A stretch of DNA of 64,000 bases from Phycomyces nitens (Eukaryota; Mucoromycota; Mucoromycetes; Mucorales; Phycomycetaceae), in NCBI GenBank assembly GCA_022702545.1, contig JAHRBC010000004.1:6496891-6560890 (forward strand), written 5' to 3'. Positions within the stretch are counted from its first letter, which is position 1. Every line of letters starts with the position of its first letter. Below the pieces are notes generated by a model. The model was not told the origin of the DNA. It searched no databases and saw only the letters and a program-made list of their open reading frames with translations. The position numbers and the translations under genes are program-made. Below, piece by piece: positions 1 to 10,633 of this stretch.

Positions 1-2518
1 CAGAGGAAAGGCCGAGGAAGGAAGAGGTTCATTGCCATTAACAGAGATCTCTGGATTCAAGGAAGAGTCCAAGAAGTGCTGCAAGTTGAATCGGCGTTGG
101 GTGTCTGGTACAGTGGCAGGTGAAAGGGTGGGTGAGGAGACGAGCTTGGCAAAGACAGAAGAGAATGGGATTTTACTGGAGTATCCAAGGACTGCTTGCA
201 CATAATCGGCCTTGTACAATTCTTCAACAAAATTCCTCATATACGTTGCCTCAAAACTATCCTTTCTGTTAGTGCTCACGTTCTTTAGCAAACCATTGTA
301 TCACTCGAACCCAAAGAGCCAATAGCCATACACTGGTCCAAAATCACGAATGGTCTCGCGAAGATGGAGGTGCAGATGCATATTGCAGGTGAGGACACTA
401 GGAGGGTAAAGACGCTCGCACTTTTGACAGAATTTCTCTAGGTAGTCATGGGCATCGTCAAGTTCTTCAAATGATAGGGATGGCTTTACAAGGAGACGGC
501 AGGCATCGACAAAGTCCATCCAGTTTCTGAACTTGTCATTGTTGAGAACATCTTTCAGCAAGACGGGAGAGTACGCCAGCACCCAGGACTTCCATTTGTC
601 AGCTTTCATAAATGAAAACCCTTTTCCAATTTTCGCTGTCAATGAACTGTACAAGGCTGGGAGAGTCATTTTCTTGGCGATTTGCTGCATGTCGTTCAGT
701 TGTCCACTATTGATATCACCACCAGCAATCCACTTTTCCATCATTCTCTTTGCCGTGCCCAGAAAGAGATTGTGCATGGGATCAATGATCGTTCCACGTA
801 CTAGATCAAAGTATCCAAGGCGATGCAGCTGCGACCACCGAGCACCATTTTCGATCTCCAGCTGATGCCTTTCTGAGGGTGTACTAGCACTCTTCCACAC
901 CTCAGCATGCACCCTGTTTTCGACACCATGACGAATAGACCACTCCAGATAGTTGAAACCACGAAAGTCTACACTGCTTGTCCCAGCAAGACGACTGAAT
1001 TGACGACTGCATTTATAGCAGGCGTTGGTGCTATTGTGGGATGTGAATCCGCTCGTTTTCCTGGCTGCTGGGATATCACATGCCACCATTAGGAGTGCAG
1101 CACGGACGGTTGCTCCAGATCGATACTCAAAGGTTGGAATTGTCATTCCAACGTACAACTGCTCAAGGTCATCCACCAAAGGCTTGAGATAGCTGTTGAT
1201 CTCATACGACTTGGGCTCCTTTGGTCCAGGCATTAGCCCAACCAAGACAACGTTCTCTGGCTTGAACCTTTCATCTCTGGGCAAGTTGTTGATTGCCAAA
1301 TATATGGCACCAGAGGAGTGGGTGACACCATCGAAGGGCTGAAACCAGTCGATGTTGAGAGTCAACAGAAGAGAACGAGGGCGGGCAACAAATGAAAGAC
1401 CATCACTGTCTTTCAACTCCTTCTACATCTTGCCATCGTAAACGTCACACATGGTGTCTGCCACCTTCAGCTCGTCGTTCCAGAGGCCGATCTTCTGCTT
1501 GAAACCAGGACGAAGAAAGAGAACCTTGAGTGCATCTTTGACGGACTGATACACAAAGATTTTCTTTGGAACCATGGCACCAGACGTCGACTTCTTTCTC
1601 AGCTCACAGTTACAAGTTATGTTTGCGCCTATTTTCACAGAGCTACACAAGGGAGGAACGGAAATAGATTCTTCGTAGATCTGGTGGCAATCTGGGCAAG
1701 AAACGAATCGTTTGATATCTTTGGTGATATTGCTAAAACCCGTCATCTTCTGAAGACCAGCAAGACTTGTTGGTAGCTGAAAGTCTTGTTCATAAACCAT
1801 CAAGAGCTCATTGACAAACTGGATCAATACAACTGCGCCCTTGTTGACTGCATAACAGGATGCAAAAAGAACAACGAAAATGGCAATAGCCCTATGCACT
1901 GGATTTTCGGGCATACCAGGAGCACCAAAGGGTTCTGTTTTAAAAAAGGAAAATTATTAACACTCAATTTCGGCATGCTTCTTTATGATAGTTATTCAAT
2001 ACTGACCTTCGCCGTTGAACTCCTCAACATCAATCTCCTCGACATCACTCTCTTCATTGTTGCCATTGTCGCTGTCATTGGCAATCTCGGTATCATCGCC
2101 ATTGACCTCATTGTCAGCCAAATCATCGTCAGACATCGGGACGGAATCCAAAAAAGGTAGGTTGGCCTGACCGCCCATTGTTTCCATGGATTCAGATTCA
2201 AACATCGGGATTGCTACAAATATGGAATAGATTAGTTTATTGCCCTTAAAGTGGTTTTCAAATAAATATTTTTTACCCTCAACATCAACATCCATAATGA
2301 CACTTTGTGTGCCTGAGGTTCAATTAAAGAATAATGGTTATTATTGTGCAGTAAATACAAAATTAATACATACTACTCTCAGTTTGTCCAGCCTCTTCAA
2401 TTCTTGCTCTTTTGGCATGACGCTGATAATTGCGTCTGGATACCATAGAGAACCCTTCTTGGTTACCATTGCATTTGTTACAGTAACAGGCAGTGTTGTT
2501 TTGGGAAGCAGAAGACAT
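1..2518 (-). pseudogene. tnp2-type transposase of element A, broken by two nonsense codons
   Basis: Exons on the minus strand are about 2518-2374 (start MSSASQ, then a CxCxxC...RH zinc-finger-like motif), 2312-2277, 2213-2007 (very acidic) and 1934 onward. Introns start GTATGT, GTAAAA and GTCAGT and end in AG. Exon 4 shows the family landmarks: a CPDC zinc ribbon, LTLNIDWFQPFDG, CDIPAARK and IIDPMHNLFLG. Two stops interrupt it. TAG at 1420-1422 stands where D has Trp (TGG), and TGA at about 301-303 stands where relatives have Arg in GFERYNG. Both are C:G to T:A transitions. The C-terminal part continues leftwards out of the window (LPSSAFPL-like motif near 40). The copy is probably dead; the fold and DDE chemistry are inferred from the tnp2 family. 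Confidence 0.8.
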
Positions 2519-2760
2519 ATTTTGTGTGATTCGATTGTAAGATAAAAAAGGAAACAAGTGCTTCATATGTTTTATTTGCTGTCAATTTATAGACAAAAAA
2601 AAACTATTGTATTTTACTTGTTTGCCCGAACCAATAGGATCTGTTAAAAAGTCTTTTTTTATTTGAATAAAAAAAATCTTCTGAGTTGAAAAAAAGGCCT
2701 ATATTTCCTACACCTTAAAGTACTCTTGGTGCACTAGTAATCCAGCCCATTTTTCCAGTG
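1..2760 (-). mobile_element. Two-gene CACTA-type element A (partial, runs off left edge)
   Basis: The right terminus is visible at 2760: on the minus strand the element begins CACTGGAAAAATGGG, the same 15 bases as the terminal inverted repeat of element D. It carries a transposase gene read leftwards whose protein is close to that of D. The second gene seen in B, C and D would lie beyond position 1 and cannot be checked. The element sits inside an LTR (2761-3026); the flanking 3 bp on the right are TAC, and the matching duplicate is outside the window. Confidence 0.85.
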
Positions 2761-3026
2761 TACAGAATGGTGCAATCCTGCAAGAAAGTGAGAAAGGATT
2801 CACAAAGGAAATATAAAAGGAAAGAGTATAAAAAAGGAAATAATAAAATGTGATAAAATAAAATAAAGAAAAATTGAAAAGAGAAATAAAGAAACTCGGG
2901 GATCGGCCATCCTTACTTGGCTCGGACTTCTTCTTTGGACTGGTCCGGCCTCCGACCCCTCCTAGGCCTTTTCCGGGCCCTTGGTCCGGCTTTATGGTCG
3001 AAACCAAATCTGCCCACAACACACGT
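2761..3026 (-). repeat. LTR fragment (same family as LTR at 28198-28949), split by elements A and B
   Basis: The reverse complement matches 28198 onward closely: TGTGTTGTGGGCAG, GGACCAAGGGCCCGGA, GATCCCCGAGTTTCT and TTGCAGGATTGCACCATT are shared. The family start, TGACAC, is completed at 9589-9592 when element B and one CGT duplicate are removed, so B landed 9 bp from the LTR's outer edge. The remainder of the LTR lies left of element A, out of the window. Read in reverse, this LTR originally started 8 bp upstream of tRNA-Glu. Confidence 0.75.
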
Positions 3027-3604
3027 CACTGCAAAAAATACCCGATTTCAACTCTGAATACATCAATTGAAACGAGGGGAGTATAGGTCTTGGATTAGCC
3101 CTTTTCTTGATTGCTCACTTTAGACGGCGTTAAGAATATTTGGTAGTTCTATTGGATGGACATTAGAATATGTCTTTATTTTTGTTGATTATTCAACTAC
3201 GATATTTTCTCTGTCTTTTGAAGGTCGCGAAATTAATATTCTTGGGGATGTTGAAAATAAATTATCAAATATGGGCAAGAGTGCGCAGCTGAGACTACTT
3301 GAAATATATATTTAGTTAAAGTATATTTTAATGACAATGTACTTTGGTTAATGAAGAGTTGGAGAAATAGACATGATATCATATTATTAAAAGATGTATA
3401 TACAAAACAACTACTTGGTATATAGTCATATATTTAAAATGAAATAATGTCAATTTCCAAATACAATCATTAAGTGAATTTGTTAATATTTATAATAACG
3501 GCATGTACGTAATGTAAATGGTTCCTGAACTATAAAACAAGCAAAATAAACTATGTTCCTGAACCACTTTTCTTTATATCAATCCTATAACCTCTTTAAA
3601 CAAT

Positions 3605-6600
3605 ATGTACAACACTTTCAATAACGAAGTTCAATGCCAGTGCTCAGTCTGCTCTCTCGATGTCCAAGGATTTGTAGCAGTATCTGCCCAAACAGCACGA
3701 AGACATGCTGATAACGATCTTGTCAGACATTTTATGCAGACAGCTTCTTGTAAGTAATATATATATAATTTGTTCGCATTTCAAAGTGTAATTAAACATT
3801 TTAAAAAATATAGCATTGTCAGCTGAAGCAATTCAGATGGAGAATGACAATAACATGGAGATTGATGCCGAGGTCCATGATGTTGATGCTCATGTTGAAT
3901 GTAAGTATAAAATTTTATTCAAATTGCATAATAAATTGCAGCCACTTGAATATTTACTTTTTGCTCCAAAAAAAACAATGGAAAACTTACCTGTGTCTGT
4001 TACCAATTTTTGTTTATAGCTGAAAATGAAGATGAGGATATCATTGAGCTTGATACAATGGAAGGCTCTGAATATGAAGCTGAAGAATTTGAAGGTTAGT
4101 AAAAGTACAAGAAAAACATAGATATCATATATTAATATACAAAACCCAAATAGAACAATTCTCATCCTCCAACATGCCAGCGGATAACACCCATGCTTTC
4201 ATTGCTGCCTTTGCCACCTTTTTCATATCAAAATATGTTGTAAACTCTGGAGGAGCAATTTTGATCAAGTTCCTCAATGAGGTTTTGGCGCACTTTGGCA
4301 AATCATTCCGTCTGCCATTGAGTTTGAGTGGTCTTTCCTCCATGACAGGATTCAACCAAGTCTGCAAAGGTGTCCAGCGCTACGTGGTGTGTGGCGAGTG
4401 CCACAAGACATACATGGAGTTTGACGGTGTTCCCCAGTGCTGCAACTTCAGAAGACTTTCTGGCGGTATATGTGGCGCCGATCTCTTCAAGCCTTCGAGA
4501 AACGTAGCACTGCCAAAGAAGGTGTATATGTACAACTCCTTGATTTCTGCCTTGTCCGTTCTCTTCTGTCGCCCTGGATTCGAAAGCAGTATCAATCACT
4601 GGAGACATAGACAGCAAGTTGCAGGCATGATGTTTGATGTCTATGATGGTGCCAAGTGGAGCAATCTGGAAGACAGCAATGGTCAGCAATTCGTGGCTCA
4701 TGAACGATCAATCATGTTGACTCTAAACATCGATTGGTTTCAACCTTTTGATGGGGTTACTTACTCTTGTGGGGCAATCTACATGTCCATAAACAACTTG
4801 CCACGAGACGAACGATACAAGAAGGAGAACACCATTCTTGTTGGCCTCATGCCTGGCCCAAAAGAAGCCAAGACCAGTGAGATCAATCACTACCTCCGTC
4901 CTCTTGTTGCCGAGCTCCAATCCTTGTATGTGGGTGTGGTGATCCCTACTGTGCGCTGTCCTTCTGGTGCTCTTGTCCGTGCTGCTCTTTTCCTTGTTGC
5001 CTGCGACATTCCTGCTGCTCGCAAGACATGCGGATTCACGTCCCACATGAGCACCCATGCCTGCCACAAGTGCAATCGCCAGTTCTCCCATCTCCCAGGG
5101 AATGGCGGTGTTGATTATTCTGGTTTTGTCTTTTCCGAGTGGGTGCCTCGAACCGAAGCAGATAATCGTCGTGATGCCCTGGCCTGGAAGCGTGCATCGA
5201 GTGAGGCAGACCAAAAGAGGATGGAAAAGGAGAATGGAGTCCGCTGGTCGGAACTCCACAATCTTGAGTACTTTAATGTAGTCGAGTGCACCATCATTGA
5301 CCCGATGCATAACCTCTTCTTGGGAACCTCGAAGCGAGTGATGGAGAAGTGGAGATCAGCTGGTCTGATCACCAACAGAGACTTGGCCGATATGCAACAA
5401 GAGGCTGACAATATGGTCCTTCCCCCAGATATGAGCACCCTCAAGAAGAAGATTGGCAAGGACTTCCCGTTCATGAAGGCCGACAAATGGAAGTCCTGGT
5501 GCCTGGTATACTCGCCTGTCCTCTTGAAAGACCGGTTGCCAAGGGACAATCTTGACAATTGGATGTGCTTCGTCAACGCCTGCCGATACTTGTCCAAGCC
5601 CAGCATATCAGAAGACGAGTTAGCCGAAGCCCATTTCTGTTTGGAGTTGTTTGGACAAGGATGTCAGAACTTGTATGGTGCAGATTTTATCTCACCTAAC
5701 ATGCATCTACATCTGCATCTTCATGAGATGATCGTCAACTTTGGGCCAGTATACGGCTATTGGCTTTTCAGCTTCGAGAGGTACAATGGTGTACTGAAGA
5801 ACTACACGACGAACAAGAGAGACGGCTTTGAGGCCACGTTCATGCGAAAATATCTTGAGGACTCTTGCAAGGTTGATATTGCTTGTAGAATGATGGCCGT
5901 AATTGGAAATGCATCGTATATTGCATTGCTTTCTGAACTCGTCGAGTTTACTCCTCCTCCTGCTCCAATTGTCCATGCGTCCACTGCAACCACCACTGTC
6001 ACCACCGCCCCATATTTCCAAGTTGCTTCTCCTAGGTTTGACCTAAAAGTCTTTCTTGATTCCGCGCAGTTCAGTACTGTCAACATCAAAGGCAATGAAC
6101 CTCTTCCTTCGTCGGCCTTCCCACTTTCCCTAGGGCAATATGAACGAATGGTAGAAGAAGAGTATGAGCATCTTCTTGAGTTCTACAGAGACTCCTATGA
6201 CGATGATTCTCTTCGCAGTTACCAGCAAGCTTCGTTCGGCAATGTCTTTGTCAACAATATGATCCAGAAGTTCCCATCGATCAACTTGCTTGGCCAGATA
6301 TACAAAGGGAGCAATGGTGCAGTTCGCCGCGGGTCATATATACAGGCAATCTTCCAAGAGAACAATGACCGTGGTATAAGTGCCTTTACTGGTCAGATTC
6401 AGTATTTGTTTGTCAACTCGCTTGTGAATCCCCAGACTCTTCAACCTGACAATCATACCTTTGCTTATGTCAAATGGTATAGGTCATCTGGTCTGAACAC
6501 AAGAAGTGATGAAGGGATAGAGTTGAATGAGTTTGCCTTTGCCCGAGGGGATTATCAAAATATCTTACCAGTGCACCGAATCTTGCTGTCAGTTGCCATT

Positions 6601-6672
6601 GGTGAGCATACAACTGAGACAGGAAATGTTAAGATGATTGTTGCTCCTGTTCTTAGAAAAATATATGCTTAA
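3605..6672 (+). CDS. tnp2-type CACTA transposase, intact, four exons, about 941 aa
   Basis: Proposed exons are 3605-3749, 3814-3900, 4020-4094 and 4154-6672. All introns are GT-AG and the summed length (2826 nt) is divisible by three. Exon 1 encodes a Cys-rich N-terminus (CQCSVC ... TARRH) shared in pattern by copies A, C and D. Exons 2-3 are strongly acidic. Exon 4 has a CGEC...CC zinc ribbon (about residue 182), LTLNIDWF (Asp about 296), VACDIPAARK (Asp about 387) followed by an ACHKC motif, IIDPMHNLFLG (Asp about 485), a HLHLHLHEMI histidine run and FGPVYGYWLFSFERYNG. The last 130 residues form a separate domain (LGQIYKGSNG, FTGQIQYLF, LPVHRILL). Recognition as transposase family tnp2 is from these motifs; which acidic residues are catalytic is inference. 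Expected role: cutting and rejoining at CACTG ends. A shorter start at 4174 would lose the N-terminal finger. Confidence 0.88.
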
Positions 6673-6757
6673 AAATAAATATCTTTACCTATCCTTATCT
6701 CACAAAAGTATCTGCAGCAAAAGATAGCCAAAAAATATAAAACATAAAATAGATAGT

Positions 6758-7997
6758 TTATTCATTATTTATTGTCCACGCGGCCAATGGGACTGCTAAA
6801 TCCTTTGGTACATCCTTTTGACGAACTACTCGGACGCGTTTCAAAATGGAGCTTCCCTTTTTCTTTAGTGACTGGGAAGCAAAATCATCAACAAGATCTA
6901 TAAAAGTCTGGAGCTATTGAATATAATAAGGTGTATTAATAAAAGATATAGAATTTTAATATGAAAAACTATGCTAAAATAATTACCTCGTCACTTCTCC
7001 AGCTAGGGCGAAAGGCCTTTACCTTATCTTCTCCATCAGTCTCATCTTCAGACATGGTTTCCTTTTGGAGGGCATGGTCGCAATTTTTTCTGCCCATCTC
7101 TCTGTCAATCTGGTCTCTGTACTTGTTGTATGCCTTGATTCGGCGACGAAGAATCTGTATATTAAGTGTGTAAGAAAATAACAGTTTTATATTGATTAAA
7201 ATATAAACTTACCGTAACAGTTCGCTGTCGTCTTCTGCATGCAAGTCTTTTTCTGTCTGCAGCCTCTGGGGTTCGCTGGCGCTGGCGCACCTGGTTGACA
7301 AAATGGTTTTTTACCATTTTGGCAAGATCATTCAAAGGGATCGCCTTTCCTGCCTCTTGTCTTCCCAAGTAGGTGATCAGCCTTATGGCCAGTGCATTGT
7401 TATAGCTACTGTTGTAGTAGCTAGTCAAGGACCACCCTTGCTTGGCATCATTCTCCATTATCTTGACAGGGTTGTCACTGGTGAAGTTTGGGTGCTTGAT
7501 ATAGCCATTGATTAATTTCTATAAATTGGTTTTAGATACTCTTCTTATTGATTTTATGTCTAGTCAAGACTTACTGAGATCTTTGGATATCTCTTTCCAA
7601 CAACATAGGGTTCCTCACCCCGAGGTACCAAACTGGCCACTGCAATCGTTCTTGCAGGAGTATTTCCACCAGACAAAATATCCTTGATGCTGATTTGGCC
7701 AGTGACAAGTCTATCAATGACCTTATCAAGCTGCGAAATTGACGTCTTGCAATCACCCACTTCACTTGCAATTGTCTTGTTTTGATTTTCAAGAGAATCC
7801 ATCTTGATATTTGCCGAGTTTAGCAAGCTACGGATTTCATTATCATCCTGGTAATTGGATGTCTCTTCTGCTGTTACAGTGGCCGAAGTAGATGCAGTGG
7901 TAAGTTCACTGTTCTGGACATTAGCCATAGCACTACGCATAATGGATGCATAGATAGGACTACTGGTAGAGATTTTGGAGATGTCAAAGTTGTTCAT
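6758..7997 (-). CDS. Second gene (ORF2) of element B, four exons, about 350 aa, unknown function
   Basis: Exons on the minus strand are 7997-7575, 7518-7213, 7154-6987 and 6913-6758. Introns begin GTAAGT, GTAAGT and GTAATT and end TAG, CAG and TAG, all in phase 0; total 1053 nt. Exon 1 (141 codons) is Ser/Thr-rich with a likely coiled coil (heptad-like IKMDSLENQN...VIDRLVTGQ). Exon 2 is exactly 102 codons, ends very basic (RQRQRTPEAADRKRLACRRR) and matches the 102-codon exon 2 in C and D. Exon 3 ends ETMSEDETDGE ... RPSWRSDE exactly at the splice site. Exon 4 is short. I do not recognise a catalytic domain. By analogy with two-component plant CACTA systems (TNPA/TNPD) it may bind subterminal DNA or assist the transposase, but that is inference. 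Confidence 0.8.
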
Positions 7998-9100
7998 TTT
8001 CTATATGAATAAATGTTTAAATGACAATTATTAATATTTTATCTTTATGATATTATAATGTTTCTTACAAGTAAAGAAGTATAATGAACTGTTACTGATG
8101 TTTATTCTACAATATATAATCATATTTTACAATGACTTGCTTAAAACTAATTAGTGTCTTTTATTGATTAAATAAAGCGTCTAACTGTAAAATGAAAATG
8201 ACGATTATATTATGTTTTTGGGATTATTGATTTTAGAGACCGCACTTTTTTTAGGGGTAAACCACCTTGGAACTCAAATTATTTTTTGTTCTTTCTCTTT
8301 TGCCTCTTGCTCTTATACACATACTGGTAATTATTTTATTCTTATTATTTTATGTAATTACTTAATAATTTTGCCATTATCTTTACAGATCATCAACAAG
8401 CTTCTTCTCTTTGGTCATTTTACATGGTTTAATAACATAAAATAATATTTGCTCAAAGCTTCTCTTTACTAATGACTTGATGCCTCCAGTCATCACGGCT
8501 TTGCATGTCACTCAATCTTGTAATCAAACATCATGGTAAGCTATTATATTATTACAAATTATATATATCTCTTTACTTATACATATATAACTATGTTCTA
8601 TTCTCTATTAGATATATTAAGAATCTCATCCGCATGCCTGAACAAACAATCACACAGGTAAGAAAACCGCTGATAATATAGTATATATGAATATCTAGAA
8701 TACTAATAACTTTACAATTCTTAGACAATCTCAACTGACAGCTAATATGCTGAGATATTCTCATGAATCTATCAAGTAGTCCATCTACTCACGATATCAA
8801 CATTGTAAGTACAACAGCAAATAATTTGATCCACTACGATTATTTAATTAATCTTTGCTCCTATTACTATTAAATAGCACCATTCTTCTCCAAGACAGTA
8901 CCCAATATCTATCAGGTAGGAACTTGTTGGTCTTGCTAGATGCAAAATATCAAACAATACTCTAGAAATAGCATATATATTATTATTATATGATTAGAGC
9001 ATTCATCTAGAAATATATATATTAAATAAATAAAAAATAAATAAAAAACAATTTATTTTTTAAAAATCAACAAATGAGGCTTGTATGTAAACGTATGATA
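7998..9100 (+). other. Right arm of element B: no clear gene, possible cryptic spliced transcript
   Basis: No long open frame. There is a run of paired splice-like signals on the plus strand: ATCATG|GTAAGC near 8533, an AG near 8611, CACACAG|GTAAGA near 8659, TTCTTAG near 8725, CATT|GTAAGT near 8807, AATAG near 8878 and ATCAG|GTAGG near 8917. They delimit short exon-like blocks. Elements C and D show similar patterns in the same relative place. No protein is supported here. Confidence 0.3.
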
Positions 9101-9104
9101 CGGT

Positions 9105-9245
9105 GCTTTTCAGTCTAAAAGACATTATTTCCCTTTGCTTTTCAGTCTAAAAGACATTATTTCCCTTTGCTTTTCAGTCTAAAGACATTATTTCCCTTTG
9201 ATTTTCAGTCTAAAGACACTATTTCCCTTTGCTTTTCAGCCTAAA
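9105..9245. repeat. Subterminal tandem repeat in element B, about 32 bp x 4.5
   Basis: Four to five copies of a unit containing TTTTCAGTCTAAAGACATTA and TTTCCCTTTG, with 1-base length variation in the AAAA run. It lies about 340 bp inside the right terminus, where CACTA elements often carry transposase-binding repeats. Confidence 0.75.
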
Positions 9246-10633
9246 GAGATGAGTTACTGAGGTTAAAAGTAAAGGATATGAATAGATTGTAAATCGCGAT
9301 ATTGCGATTAGCTTTATATGGCACAAAATACAATAAATAATAGGCTTACTCGACACGAAATATAAAATAAACTAGACCTCTTTAATAACAGAAAAGTTGG
9401 GGGGTATCAAAGGTTTTTCAAGCGGAACTAAAGACCTATTTCTCTGATAGACCAGGCGTCATTCCCTATAGTATCATTCATATTTGTATGGTGGAGAAAT
9501 ATAGATTGAAATAACAATAAATCGATGATGGTACTTTAATACTACAGATATTTCTCCACCATAAAATCGTATACTTTTTCCAGTGCGTGTCAATGACGCG
9601 TGTTGAGTTTGTTGTGAGTGAAAACGAGTCAGAAAAATATAGTAAATTGAATACCTCACGTTGACAATAACGAGGGTGCGATAAAGAATGAATATAACGG
9701 GGGTAGAACCACAATTCAAAGACAGCAAGAGGACAAAAGAAGAGAAAATAAAGAAATAGACAGAGATATATGAACTTCGCTCAGGACAGTTAGATATATT
9801 CTTGACAGCAATGGAAACAGGGAGGAAGAGATATAATAGGAGAAGGGAACTAGATAATTTCACTCAGGACAATTATTAAAGTTGACAGCAAGGTACTAGG
9901 AAGATACAGATTTGGACGGAAAAGGGAATTGGATGAAAAGAAAAATCAATCTTGGCACGAAGTATGTTTAGGAATTTCTATACAAGACAATTCACTAATT
10001 CAGGGACGGAAAATAAGAGAGAGATAACTGATAATGTTTATTGATTGAAATTTTGGTCTCTTATATAGACTTCGTAAAATGTTACTTAGTGATAAATGGT
10101 GAATTGATTAATAATAAAATATAGGAATTGGGTGTGTGAATGAAAAATAGAACAGTATATGAGATAATGGATAAGGATAATAATGACTTTGGGGGAGAGG
10201 TATGAGATGATAAGACAAAATAAGATATGATAGTATGAGAAAATGGGATATACAGTGAAGGTGATAATATAAAAATGGAGGACAAATATGATAAGACAAA
10301 ATGAGATATGAAAATGTGCGAAGACAATGTAAATATGAAGTATGAAGATATGGATAACAGTAATATGATAAAGTGAGCAGTGTGAGAGAAGGGACAGAGA
10401 TATGAAGGGGTATGAATAAAATGAAGTGCCGATGTGTGAGAGGGTGTAAAGAGGTAGATAACATGAAGAGAAAGATAAGTGCGCACAGACAGCAACGTGG
10501 GGAGAAGGGAAGGGAAGATAGATGACAAAAATAGTGTACAATGGATAAATATGGAAATGGATAGGAGGGGTTTGAAATGAGAGCGAGGGTGACAAATATG
10601 GAAAATCAAAGAAGTGCGGAGAAAAGGGAGATA

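Larger units (their letters stand above)
3027..9585 (+). mobile_element. Two-gene CACTA-type element B, complete (TSD CGT)
   Basis: Left end CACTGCAAAAAATACCCGAT at 3027; right end, read on the minus strand, CACTGGAAAAAGTATACGAT from 9585. The flanks are CGT (3024-3026) and CGT (9586-9588), a 3-bp duplication typical of CACTA/EnSpm elements. Inside are a plus-strand transposase (3605-6672) and a minus-strand second gene (7997-6758), convergent and 85 bp apart at their stops. The 1.6 kb right arm is non-coding or cryptically spliced and holds a 32-bp tandem repeat. This is the only copy with both genes open, so it is the best candidate for an autonomous element. Confidence 0.9.

Noticed and set aside
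4723..5310. Minus-strand frames inside transposase B (and similar antisense frames in C, D and both gypsy pols)
   Set aside because: Shadows of strongly supported coding frames, with no family motifs.
8212..8445. 77-residue plus-strand frame in the right arm of element B
   Set aside because: Low-complexity, hydrophobic by AT composition, with no counterpart in C or D.
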